A stretch of DNA of 64,000 bases from Watersipora subatra (lineage: Eukaryota > Bryozoa > Gymnolaemata > Cheilostomatida > Watersiporidae), in NCBI RefSeq assembly GCF_963576615.1, contig NC_088711.1, forward strand, positions 868,001-932,000, written 5' to 3'. Below are positions 25,401 to 36,141 of the stretch, piece after piece. The notes beneath the pieces are model-generated. The model worked only from the letters and a program-made list of their open reading frames with translations, ran no database searches and had not been told where the DNA came from. Each line of letters begins with the position of its first letter. The stretch's first letter is position 1. The position numbers and the translations under genes are program-made.

Positions 25401-28400
25401 GGCTGGACGCCGAGAAAAATGAGCTCAAAAAGCGCGGTTTTATCACAAGCTGGCGTTGTTATCGCGCTTTTTTAAATATGCAATGTTAAATAAGCTAATC
25501 TACCTTTCAGAAAAGACAGATTATTTTTAATGCTGAATTTAGATATTAATGGATTTTAAAACACCCGTCTCTATTATTCTAAATCGGTCTAAACATCCCT
25601 ACGTAACTTCTGTTCCTAAAAAGCTAGGTTACGTCACGTATTTATGGGCGGAGCTTATTGTGCCGATTGTGTTGTTTTCGAGACCGATATTAAAACGCTG
25701 TAAAAAAGCCTTCATTACTCTGAAAGTCAGTGGACTAATCTTTATTTTGAGTACAAAATTGAAATCAGTGTGTCTGACTACCTAGTAAATACAATAAAAG
25801 TTGTACGCGACATCATGGTTTAACATACCATTTTGTTTACCAATTTTTAACATTTAATTTTTTACTAGTTATATAAAATTAAATTTTTTTTAATTTTATA
25901 TAACTAGTAAAAATTGTACTAGTTATATAAAATTTTGATGATCTTTATCAAGGGATGTTTGCATTATATAATTACTATGGGTTTGTATACCCCTTTGGCC
26001 AACGCTGGAACGGATTAAAATAGTACGGCAAAGGGGCACTGCATAAAAATGCTAGTCAAGGTCTCTAGGCGTCCAAGTGAAATGGTGCCACCACAGTTCC
26101 AAGGATAGATGCTATCCAGCAGACCTATTCAATCTTCATCAAATGTTATGTACGCGCATAAATAGCAAAACAATCACAATTTTTTCTGAATTAAATATTC
26201 GATCCTGTTATTCTTATCACATATTTACATTTCTTCCTGGTAACCAGACACTTGTGTTTCAAGCCATGATTGCAATCAAGGTTGGCTGATTAAAATCACC
26301 CTAAAAAAATCATGTTTGATGATTTTTTCCATGTCAAAAAATGGGACTTATAGAGAGGGTCTATTGTGAATATGAACTGCACAACTTGTCAAAATTAAAA
26401 TAAAAACGACATTTAATTAAGTGATGCAAAGTTGTTTTGTTGCTAATGTTTTCATGTGGCATACTTCAACAAAATAATATTATGTTGGCAGCCATGAAAA
26501 AAAGCTAGTAATTTAAAAAAAAAATCTGATTTAAAATTAAAAAAAATATCATGATTTTCCCCATCCTGATTGCAATCAAAACATTGCATGGGACTCAAAG
26601 TGTTTTTATCACAATACTTGACACAAGACATGCTACTCCGGCTCATCGAAGAATAATGAGTTTAATTTGAACAATATGAGCTGGAAATATTTTTTTCCCA
26701 CTTTTTCTGACGTTAATACAATTAGTTCACAATCTGCATGAAATGAATTCTTTACGAATTGAATATGCATTTTTTATGAGCTGCCATCAGCAAGTTTTCA
26801 ACATCAACAATTATAGTCGCTATAAAAGTTCTAATTTAATAATGAAAATATCCGAAACTCGCTAAAGGTTAAATGACAACAGCAAATATCATTACATTAC
26901 CATTTACATTAGCAGATTAATAATTTTACATGTTGGGTTTTGAATAATATTATTGGTAATTTCGCCCAAAAACCCGAATTTTTCAACATATAAATGAGAA
27001 TGTTTAAAACAGATTCGTGATCGTTACAAAATATTGACAAAAAATCCTACATAGGCCTATTTATGATAAAATTGATCATATTTTTACTTATCAGATTTTC
27101 TAAAAATTGTCCGTTAAAATTCCTTACATATTAAAGAAGAACATGTGTCAATTATCAAAAGGCTTTATATAGATTAACTAAAAAAATTGTTTTACATATT
27201 TTTGTAATTTTCCAATTTGTGTAAAGATAAATTCTTTTCCAGCTCACTCAGCACAATCGATCAGTGTAATTCGATAACCGCCATTCCATATGTGATTAAT
27301 ACAGGATGCTATAATTATCTGCAATGTTCAGTAACCAAAAACAACATAGCATGGTGGCTAGGAGAAAATGTATGAGAATGGCTAACAGAAACTCAGTTTT
27401 GTCTCAAGCTCATCCAAAGGCTAATCATTGGCATCGTAATTTATATGTATATGTTTTGCTGACAAAACGGACAACCTGATGTCACAGGTTAGAACTTGAA
27501 TTGGGAGTGTTTTTGTCTAGAAACTTGGGTTTCTGTTTTTCTGACACTAGAATTATTGCTAAAAAATGAAATATCATGATAATGATGTTATAAATAGACG
27601 GAATTTTTAACACCAGCGAAACCTCCAAAAGATAAATATTATAACCTTAATCACAAACAAACAGCATGCTCTAAATGACAGTTACATGGACATCAAGAAA
27701 GCAACAACAGACAAGCACAGAAAACTTACATCAATATCAGAATCACTGACGCCGAAGTCTAAATTTGAAATCAATAACTTTCCAGCTCCAGCTCGATTAA
27801 CAGTTGTAGTTCGTACTGATCCGCTATCTGCGAATTTGTCATGCGCCCAGACATCGGGCATCGGTCCCTACAACAAGGGTGAACCACACAAACTATTCAG
27901 TCTGCAAGGTTGAATTACAGTTCCATCAAAATACTAGTGGTCATAAACCAGGGAATAAAAGTAGATTAAACTGATCAAAAAATTACTTTAATCGTGGACA
28001 ATAGCATCATTAGAATTACTGTATGCCCCAGATGACTTATAGATGAATGTCAAACACTTTTGTAGTCTACATTAAATATTACACTGAGTGCAAACCTATA
28101 GTTTTGGGAAGGATTTTCCACCAATCACTAATCCTTTGCTATTGCTCTATAAATCCATCAATCTTCATTTACAAAAACTCTCATACAGTAGGCCTAACAC
28201 ATTCTTTCAATAACGTTGTTGTTAGATTACTTGACTAAAACTTGCAAACGCTGAAAGTGCTCTTGTGACAATATTGTAATATAGTTCAAATCGTATTATA
28301 GCACTGAAACATTAAAAGCTACTTAAAAGACACTAACCCTGTTGTACGTATTAGATTGACGGCCTCGTTTTTGAACGCCGCCTCTGGGAGAATTAAAACC

Positions 28401-28547
28401 ACCACGACGAACGTTCCCACCGCGTTTACTTATTGTGCCTCGAGCTCCACCACTACCTCCTCTTTTACCAACACCACCGCGTCCACCTCTTTTTAATGAA
28501 TATTTTCCTTTGTTTGCGCTAATAATGTCGTCCAAACTCTTGTCCAT
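16450..28547 (-). CDS. ALYREF: ALY/REF mRNA export factor, complete
   Basis: Six minus-strand exons join in phase: 28547-28338, 27867-27730, 23986-23839, 23416-23305, 16682-16562 and 16464-16450. All are GT-AG (donors gttagt, gtaagt, gtgaga, gtatgt, gttagt). The 247-aa product starts [15 protein letters not shown], the UAP56-binding motif, followed by an Arg/Gly-rich region to about residue 70. An RRM spans about 98-170, with RNP2 LLISNL (101-106) and RNP1 GRSLGTAEV (136-144) and the family signature [11 protein letters not shown] second RGG segment follows (about 196-225), then [15 protein letters not shown] and the terminal MDTA, close to the human end MDTS. The protein is a nuclear TREX-complex adaptor that links spliced mRNA to the NXF1 export receptor. 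The last exon carries four codons plus the stop. Intron 4 (6.6 kb) and intron 2 (3.7 kb) are full of transposon remnants and repeats. Confidence 0.96.
16770..17550. mobile_element. pogo/Tigger-like miniature element with TA target duplication
   Basis: Terminal inverted repeats start CAGTGAAACATGGATAACTC and end with GAGTTATCCATGTTTGACTG, flanked by TA (16768-16769, 17551-17552). The GATAACTCGAAC-type motifs recur inside both ends. The interior has an 80-codon open frame at 17209-17451 without a recognised transposase domain. Length is 781 bp. It lies in ALYREF intron 4. The Tc1/mariner-pogo group is inferred from TIR and TA. Confidence 0.8.
19325..19838. repeat. 42-bp minisatellite, about 12 copies
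   Basis: The unit contains TTGTATATACAAGGTTAGGC and then TTGTATTGTTTGTACTACTT. Some units carry an extra 9 bp (TTGTATTGT), a duplication inside the unit. Because 42 is a multiple of 3 and stop codons are absent in several frames, open frames of 145-187 codons with perfect 14-residue repeats appear on both strands; these are artefacts of the array. It lies in ALYREF intron 4. Confidence 0.95.
20066..20565 (+). mobile_element. TTAA foldback element, copy B, right end missing
   Basis: The left terminus (ATGTTGACTAGCAACAAAAT) follows TTAA at 20062-20065. The interior matches copies D and E in order until about 20565, where similarity stops, so the right inverted repeat is lost. It is the most diverged copy. 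Confidence 0.75.
21088..21150 (+). mobile_element. Terminus-like sequence shared with 24049-24110
   Basis: CAGTGCACCCTCGGGTTACG here and CAGCACGCCCTCGGGTTACA at 24049 start similar stretches that both run into ACGATTTTTTCG-like sequence. They resemble one end of a TA-target DNA element. No matching right ends were found. A 101-codon plus-strand open frame at 21262-21567 follows, with no recognised domain. Confidence 0.4.
24310..25065 (-). mobile_element. TTAA foldback element, copy C, left terminus trimmed
   Basis: The element starts inside the inverted repeat (AATTCACATTACAGTTATTT) and ends at a complete right terminus (GTTGCAAGTCAACCT). Interior order matches copy A. It abuts the second foldback family at 25066 with no spacer. 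It is in ALYREF intron 2. Confidence 0.8.
25066..25819. mobile_element. Second-family foldback element, copy 1, left end missing
   Basis: Two arms of roughly 290 bp are inverted copies of each other, for example CTGATTCCGATTTTG near 25095 and its complement near 25760. The right end runs ...CATGGT followed by TTAA at 25820-25823. A homologous copy lies at 62057-62881. The 78-codon frame at 25549 and its look-alike at 62329 on the minus strand are parts of these arms, not genes. Confidence 0.82.
25859..25913. repeat. Perfect 22-bp inverted repeat (hairpin)
   Basis: Arms at 25859-25880 and 25892-25913 (TTTTTACTAGTTATATAAAA core) are separated by 11 nt. A third partial copy, ACTAGTTATATAAAATTTT, follows at 25918-25936. 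It is a possible tiny element or cruciform site in ALYREF intron 2. Confidence 0.9.
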
Positions 28548-29070
28548 CTTTATCGAATTTGTGAATTAAAGCGCGAATAGAGTGAAACAAGATGGAAGGT
28601 ACTCTCATCCGGGTAAATAAGCAGCTTATATGTGACGTTTAGGGTATCGCATCCGTTGTCTGAAAATGCGGCTGTAACTTACGGTAGGGGCACTCCAATC
28701 GGTGCCGGTGTTAGAAGGGGGAGAGGGGTTGATGCAGCTAATATCATCAGGAGATAATTTTATATCTACACATGTACATGTAATTGTCAGATAAGCGTGT
28801 GCGTAAATCTTTACATACCGTATACATGTATGTACACTACTCAACGTAATAGTAAAGCTGTATATATCTATCATTTAGTCAAAGCCAAAAGATTTGAATA
28901 ATTAAAAGCAGTAAAACAAAACAAAGGGTGCAAAAAATTTATTTTTCAACGAGACACTGCGTAGAACGTGCGTTTAGCCATTTGCTGTCAGAATCAGAAA
29001 GGAGTTTTTTCCCTAAGATCCTCAATATGAGGCAAAAAAGCATGAGAATTCATTTACTAATATGTCATCA

Positions 29071-29244
29071 TACCTGCCAACTCTCACGCAATGGGCGTGG
29101 GACTCACGCAATTACCCAAAAAAAATGAAAATGCGTGAGATTTTTGACCCAATTTCCACAATTTTATATATACTATCATTGATACATCAATTGCCCCAAA
29201 ACCAAATCTCACGCATTGCCCCACTCTTGGGTTGGTAGGTCTGT
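29071..29244. mobile_element. Mutator-like miniature element, 174 bp, 9-bp target duplication
   Basis: ATGTCATCA occurs directly at 29062-29070 and 29245-29253. Between them the sequence starts TACCTGCCAACTCTCACGCA and ends with AGAGTGGGGCAATGCGTGAG-type sequence in inverted order (CACTCTTGGGTTGGTAGG at the end), so the ends are imperfect inverted repeats. A 9-bp duplication is typical of the Mutator group. It lies about 525 bp upstream of the ALYREF start. Confidence 0.82.
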
Positions 29245-31819
29245 ATGTCATCACTTTTTATCTTATTCTTTTGCTTACACATATTCACCTATTATTATAT
29301 AACAAAAATACAAACTGTGCATATAGCCTCTAGACAGATATACATGTATTTATGTGCATGCCATGCGTATTACGTTGTCTATGGGCGTTGTCTACTGTCT
29401 GCTCATAATATCTCTCCGTTTACTAGGCTTTCGAGTCGGTCTTCGATTATCGTTAAAACCCACGCGATCAATAAAAATCTACTTCTGATAAAAGATCATT
29501 CGTGAATTACACATTTATACACATTTATTAAAAAATTAACCAACATGCAAATTAATGACAAATATAAATTAATTTTGATGTCTACCGGTAAATTATTTTT
29601 TCATTGGCCTTGCTATACGTATATTGCCTCCACTTGGGCTCGCCGAGTTGCTAACCTATTGATAACTTCGCGTAATATTCCTCGACGAACCAGAAAAATT
29701 GCAACGACAATTCTTACTGCCGTGGTTCCAAATTTACCGTAAACCAGTTACTTAAAAATCAGCGAGTAGATGTTGTTTTCAGATGGAAAGGGTCATATAT
29801 AATTCGACGACGTAGATTATTGCGGAGGTCTGTTTTTTATTATAAAACTTAGAGTGCTCAAGTGATAAAACATGTAATTATTCTGGTGTGATGACGAATA
29901 GTTACACTTATCGTTTTGGTAGTCGAAAGCACATTAGAAGTGCTATTAATGTATTAAGTGTTGGATGATCTATTGTTAGACTGGTTGTGTAGACCTAACT
30001 GGGACTGCATGTCAGATGAGCTGACTGATTATAACGAAAGTTATACGCTCCCAAATAACATCATAATTGTTAACAATTCGATGATAATAATAGGATCATT
30101 CATTAACAAACTATCACACTATTGGTGGCAATTTGAGTTGAAACTTTCTCGTTTTTGCAGTGTGTTGAATATAGATAGTTAGCATATCTAACCAAACACA
30201 TTTTTCAACAACTGTCTCCAGGATCCCATCTGTGAACTCTCAATACGCTAATAAATATTTTACACAACACATCAACTTTATTTTGGAAAGGGAATGTGTG
30301 TTAGGTGACTACCTGACACACTGTGTTTTGTTCCTTTTGGGTTCTTAACTCTATATAATAGCCTGTACATCTTTCCTATGAAACCTGTACAATTTCTTTT
30401 TGACATAATTTTTATTAGCAAGATTGACGTATTTTTTATAATGAAGAAATGTGGTATCATTACGTGATGCTGCAGGAGCCGCTCATAAAGTTATGATGGC
30501 ATTATTACAATAGTACCATGTAATACTTTTGCCACCCATGTATTTTTTTAATAAACTGTTTATGGACGGATAAAGTTGAATTGCAACAAGTATATGAAAA
30601 CATATCATACCTATTTGTGAGCATCCATGCCATACATTCTTTCAGGTCAGCCTGTTTTATGTAAACCTAGAATGTAAAAGTACAATTTTTAATGCTTTAT
30701 TTTATGTTATTGTCAATATATAAGCATCATTAGCTTCTTTTCTTTGATATTTTGGTAACAAAAATTAAAATATGAAATTATGGCCTGAAAGATGCACTAG
30801 TTAGCTAGATGTTAATTTCATCTGAAAAGGAGTTAACGCTATGAGACATTGCGCAATATCTACTACGTCGATACACAATTTAGTTACGTTGCTTATTTAG
30901 CAGTACAAAACAGCACTGATTATTGCATTGTTATCATTTTACATATCTAGGACATTTTACTGCTCATCCATGTTGATTGGTTGTTGAAGCCCTGCTGTCA
31001 CAGCTTTCAGTGATCATGGCATCTACATTACCCATAGATTTAGGCAAGGTCGCTTCTACCTCAAATTTGCCCAAAACTCACGAGACCATGTTTATTGACT
31101 AAAGTATTTATTGAGGCCTTTTTAAAATGCTGATATATTAGGAGGCACGAGTTTATGGTAGCAAATATTTTATGACATTGGTGATTGCTTGGTTATGCAG
31201 TGAGGTTTCTGTGTTGCACCTGCAGGTTTGTTTTTCTGGTTTGATAACTATTTGTTGTTTTAGCTTTGCTTGTAGCCAATTTTACTGCTTCAGTCTGGTT
31301 TGATAACCATTCTGCTTTTTCTGATCAGTTGACTGCCACCATATTTACTCAGTCAAACGTATTTTTATCAATTACTCTTTGCTTCGGCTCAGGAAACCTT
31401 GCAGAACAGACATTCCTTGTGCCCATCATCTGAGCTTTTCTTAATTTGTTGTACTATGCATGATGGCTGGCTCATCTATGTCAGATACTATTACCAAAGT
31501 TATGAAAGACTATCTTGCTTTTTTAATGTTTATTGATGGTTTTCTCAGATATTCATCCATGTTGTGCCCAGGCTTCTATTTGATATTTCTGTTGTCCCAC
31601 TCAGTTATTGTGCCATATACAATATGCTGAGCTTTTTGAATCATAGTTAAATCTTTTGTTGCTAGGATTTAGTTGCTCCAAAGTGTTCCATAGAGCTTGC
31701 GGTATCACCATTTTAATCCTTTCTATATACAATTCTGCCAAACTTATCTATCAATGTTTATTGTGTTCAGATCTATGAGCTTAAGTCAGTGACTGAAGAT
31801 GGCCATTAGCCTAAAGCAG

Positions 31820-31952
31820 TTTTCATATGTTGTGTGGGTCAAAGATCTGATGTTTTCACATGTTGTGTGGGTCAAAGATCTGGTGTTTCCACATGTTGTG
31901 TGGGTCAAAGATCGGATGTTTCGACATGTTGTGTGGGTCAAAGATCTGATGT
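31820..31952. repeat. 33-bp tandem repeat, 4 copies
   Basis: The core ATGTTGTGTGGGTCAAAGAT is repeated every 33 bp. Confidence 0.92.
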
Positions 31953-32364
31953 TTTTTGTTAAATAGCTTGCCTCTTGCATCCTTAATCTATTTGTATTCT
32001 TTCAACTTCACATTAAATGTTTTCAGTCTTCCTTGCAGGGTATCTGGTATAAACGACTATTGCTAACTTCCTTGTCATTGGATTGATGCTCAGACTGCTT
32101 TGGCATCTATTGAAACTCGAGGCATTCATTACCTTCTAATAGTAAATCTTTATAGATGTGATATTATTGACTGATTCTTTGGAGCGTTTAATGATATTTG
32201 GTTCAAAATGAACTCAGTTTAATGCTCAGTATGGATGGGTATATATTGTATTTCACAATGCCAAATTTTTGGTATTTAAAGTTGGTAATGCTAAACTAAA
32301 TGCAACAGCTAAGCATTCAAGTTCTATTGGAACAAAAAACTTAGCTTTTAGTGAGACAACTTAA

Positions 32365-33247
32365 AGGTTGACTTGCAACAAAATTCACATTACAGTTATT
32401 TGGTATCATAAGATTCACCATGTCTTACTCTGTTGTGTTGTAGGTGCAAAATATATGGGAATGGGATTACAAGCTCTTAAAAGCTCAAAAACGAACAATT
32501 AATCGCAGCCACACGAGACCGCCGTAGTTTAGATTCGCTTTCCAAAACTGCTCAAATAGGACGTAGTTGTTACAGGATGGTTTCTGTTTACACTTTCATG
32601 CAACCTCATTCGTCGAAATATTTTCACAAATATACTTCACGCATTCAATAAAACCATGTCTATTGTTCTTACATGTCTATTTTATCGTCATTGTAATGTT
32701 GTCACTTTTAGCACTGATATCTTATAACTTACCGTAAAAAATCGTTAAACTTTTTAACCTTAGCTCGAAGGAGTACGTATCATTGTCTGATAATCATGAC
32801 GAGCCTGTTGGTTACCTGTGATAATCGAAAAGTGTTGCAAAAATTGTTTGCGAAGTATTGGGTCATGTGATCAAATTACGACTTGACGATTGAATAATGC
32901 CGAAACAAAACTGTAAAGTAGCGAGCATCTTTATTTGATACGGACGGGGTCTTCTGTAAAAACCGAAGTGTTTGTCATAGACTAGTGCTACGATAAGTTA
33001 CATATCGAGCTTTTTATTGGCTTTTCAATTCACGTGAGAACATCACGTGACAAGACGATAACCAAATTGTAATAACTACGTCAGATAAATAAACAGATTC
33101 CAATCTACGGCGGCTTTTCGTTTTTGAGCTTTTAAGGGCTTGTAATCACATTTCCACGTATTTGGCACTTAAAACACAACAGAGTAAGACATGGTGAATC
33201 TTTTGATACCAAATAACTGTAATGTGAGTTTTATTACAAGTCAACCT
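32365..33247 (+). mobile_element. TTAA foldback element, copy D (883 bp)
   Basis: It starts AGGTTGACTTGCAACAAAAT after TTAA (32361-32364) and ends ACAAGTCAACCT before TCAA (33248-33251), a one-base decay of the duplication. Orientation is opposite to copy A. The 195 bp to its right are shared with the flank of copy A. Confidence 0.88.
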
Positions 33248-33250
33248 TCA

Positions 33251-33445
33251 AGGTGTTTGCCATCAGCTTACTGTTCTTATCAGATTATCCCCAGACTAAA
33301 AGCGCTCAATGACACCCTGTTTCACCACCCGTCTTGTTTGTGCCAAAATTATTTGAAGGCAGCCTCTTGTCTGGTAAGTTTGTTCAATATGTTGGACAGT
33401 TGTTTGTCATCTGGTTCCCAAAGAAATACTGCTGAAATACTTAAC
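33251..33445 (+). repeat. Repeat flank shared with 10262-10442 (inverted)
   Basis: The sequence AGGTGTTTGCCATCAGCTTA onward matches the flank of copy A on the other strand with few changes, including a GTAAGT donor-like site at the same place. The pair shows that foldback element and flank were duplicated together. Confidence 0.8.
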
Positions 33446-33727
33446 CAACTGTCTTATTAGTTCATTTTAATCGAGAGGCTCATAAACAACTTGGTCAGAT
33501 AGTTTGGGTGTTGTCTTTGTTTTTATTGCTTTGACTGTTTTTTAATCTGGTTTTACATCTGTGTTGTGTACGACCCATTCTATGCGTTCAGGCTTTGTAA
33601 GTAAAAACCTATTGTCTTTATATAGCTTGTGGTTTATGTTGAGAGTTTAACAGCAGTGCTTCTAGCGTTCATGATAGATTAAAAAGATGGTTAGTTTCAT
33701 TAATAAAAACAAAGGATTTTGGAGCAT

Positions 33728-33850
33728 CTTAAGTCGTCTAGTGTATTAAGTCGTCTAGTGTATTAAGTTGTCTAGTGTTTTAAGTCGTCTAGTGTATTAA
33801 GTCATTTAGCGAGTCAAGTTGTCTATCGTATTAAGTTGTCAAGCTTGTTA
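33728..33850. repeat. 17-bp tandem repeat, about 7 copies
   Basis: Unit TAAGTCGTCTAGTGTAT, degenerating rightward. Confidence 0.88.
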
Positions 33851-34219
33851 TGTTGGGTAGTGATAAGGCGATACTCGTGTGAGGGATCTATTCCTTGCTC
33901 AAAAGTCCGCTTCTTTCCAATATGTAGGAATTCTTTCAGTTATTAATGTTATTTAGTAGTTGCATAGGGTTACTTTTTTAAGTTGTGAAATAAGCAACCT
34001 GGTAAAATGTCCTTAATGAGAACAAGGAATCACACTGAGTAAGTTTTTACTTTCATATAGTTTTGCATAAGAGTTAATTTGGATTTCACAGAAATTTGGT
34101 CTCATTTTATTGCCGGTTACTTGTTTTGCAGATTTTGTCTAAAATTCATCTATAAACTATTAATTCTATGGAAGTTTGTTGCTGAAGTTAACATCAGAAA
34201 ATAGTGTGGTTGCGCAGTA

Positions 34220-34450
34220 TGTAACACTTTCATTCCAACATGAAACCTCTGATATGCAACATTCTTCTTCAAACATGTGGAACCTTAGACATGTAATACT
34301 CTCCTTCAAACGCATGAAACTTCAGAAGTGTTACATTCTCCTTCAATTATAAAACCTCAGACATGTAACACTTTCCTTCCAACATATTAAACCATAGGCA
34401 TGCAACACTCTCCTTTAATCATATGCAACCTAAATATGTAATACTCTCCT
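34220..34450. repeat. Degenerate tandem repeat of about 37 bp
   Basis: Phrases such as ACACTCTCCTTC and GAAACCTCAGACATGTAA recur about six times with variable spacing. Confidence 0.6.
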
Positions 34451-35185
34451 TCAGACGAATGAAACCTTTGACCTTTGACATGATAAAACCAAAGTGTTTT
34501 TATAGATCATCTTACTCGAAGTATCTAGCCTGCCATTTTGAATCGTATCATAATGATGCTATCAACTTGCTTTTTTACATCAAACTCGTTCTGCAGCCCA
34601 TCATCAATAACGGAAAACAAAAACAATGTCAGTGCTCTCAAACTGTGAGTCTGTAATACTGTCTGGATAGAATTTGTGTGATTGTGTACCACTGGAGTAC
34701 CACTGACAGTAATAGTGTATTACACTGGAGCCAATAATAATAAAATATCTTTATGCTAGTGACAGTAATTTGAGTATCGAGGATTCTGTCTTTTTATTAA
34801 AAAATGGTTTGTTTAAATATGAGAAAAACTCAAAAACATTATGATTTGTGTCTATATGTATATAGATATATTTAGTGTATTAGTTTATGTAGGAGTGAGG
34901 CGGTATACGTTTTACCTTGTGCATATTTCCATTTTTCCAATGCGATTGACCTAAACAGAAAAAAGTTGTTTAAGATATTTCCAGGAAAAAACAGTAAATA
35001 CTTGCCATTAATCAGCCTCTTGGTCAAAATCTGAGATGTTTCATTTTCGAGGAATAGCTCACTACATCTATCTGTTTTATTTTACAAAACATTTACATTT
35101 CTCTGAATTATATCATAAACATATTTTTATTGTCGAATCAAGTCAAAATAAAGCTTATCTACAGTTAAGCATTTGCCTATATCTA

Positions 35186-35380
35186 AAATCCAGGCACTTG
35201 TGTCACTGGTGCTGTTGATGCAGTAAATCCAGGCACTTGTGTCACTGGTGCTGTTGATGCAGTAAATCCAGGCACTTGTGTCACTGGTGCTGTTGATGCA
35301 GTAAATCCAGGCACTTGTGTCACTGGTGCTGTTGATGCAGTAAATCCAGGCACTTGTGTCACTGGTGCTGTCGATGCAGT
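35186..35380. repeat. 39-bp tandem repeat, 5 near-identical copies
   Basis: Copies begin AAATCCAGGCACTTGTGTCA at 35186, 35225 and every 39 bp after. They are almost identical, so the expansion is recent. It lies about 760 bp upstream of the RGS start codon. Confidence 0.96.
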
Positions 35381-36141
35381 TTAGCCAGTATGCCTGTTTA
35401 AATGGGATAAAGAAAAAGACATAGAAACTGATGATGGCGTAACCTAATTCTAGAATGTCTACTTTAATTTTTGTTGATGTTTTTCCTTTCTCAATGAGTT
35501 GGTTAATAGTTTCAGGTCATTATTTAGGATTTGAATTGTAGGGGACCTATTTTGGTTTGATGAATTTATTTTGACGTGCATTGATAATTTAATTGTAGTT
35601 CAATCAGTTTGTAGCTTGACTTTATTTGAAATAAAAACAAGTGGTTTGGCAAAGTTCTCTGCTCTTCACTTTATGATATCTGTAGTATATCTGAGTTGTT
35701 CTTTATTCTATTTCTGAGCTTTTATTTACATTGCATTTACATTGGGCTTACTACTTCTACATCCCTTCGTACAACACCAGTTATACCAACACTCATACAA
35801 TATCAGTTGAAGCTGGTGTTTTATGCATAGGTTTTAACATCGATAAAGCAATACAACAATTTGTGTAAGCGCCTCGGTCGAGTTGGGCTGCTCATGGCTG
35901 TTAGGTATGCTTAAACACGGTGCTACAATATTTTAATTGCCAATACGTGTACATACATGTACATACATGATACTTTGATATATACATATCAAAGTAGAAT
36001 CCACCCGACTTTAAACCTATAGACTTCTTTTATGTGTAATTTTGTAAATATTATACTCAACTATTTCTAGCTTCAGCTCCTTCACTTTCTCTCTCTCTGC
36101 TCTGAAGAGTAAGCCCCATCAACAAGTGTCTGAAAGTCGGA

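Larger units (their letters stand above)
28548..36141. other. ALYREF/RGS divergent intergenic region
   Basis: About 7.6 kb between the two divergent start codons. It contains the 9-bp-TSD miniature element, foldback copy D and several short tandem repeats, listed separately. No further gene was recognised. The plus-strand frame beginning 31017 (MASTLPIDLGK) ends after 27 codons and has no support. Both promoters must lie in or near this region, but no motif I would defend marks them. Confidence 0.6.

Noticed and set aside
25549..25785. Apparent conserved protein pair with 62042-62329 ([16 protein letters not shown])
   Set aside because: Both are arms of a foldback element. The similarity is DNA repeat identity, and the inverted arms and TTAA ends explain it.
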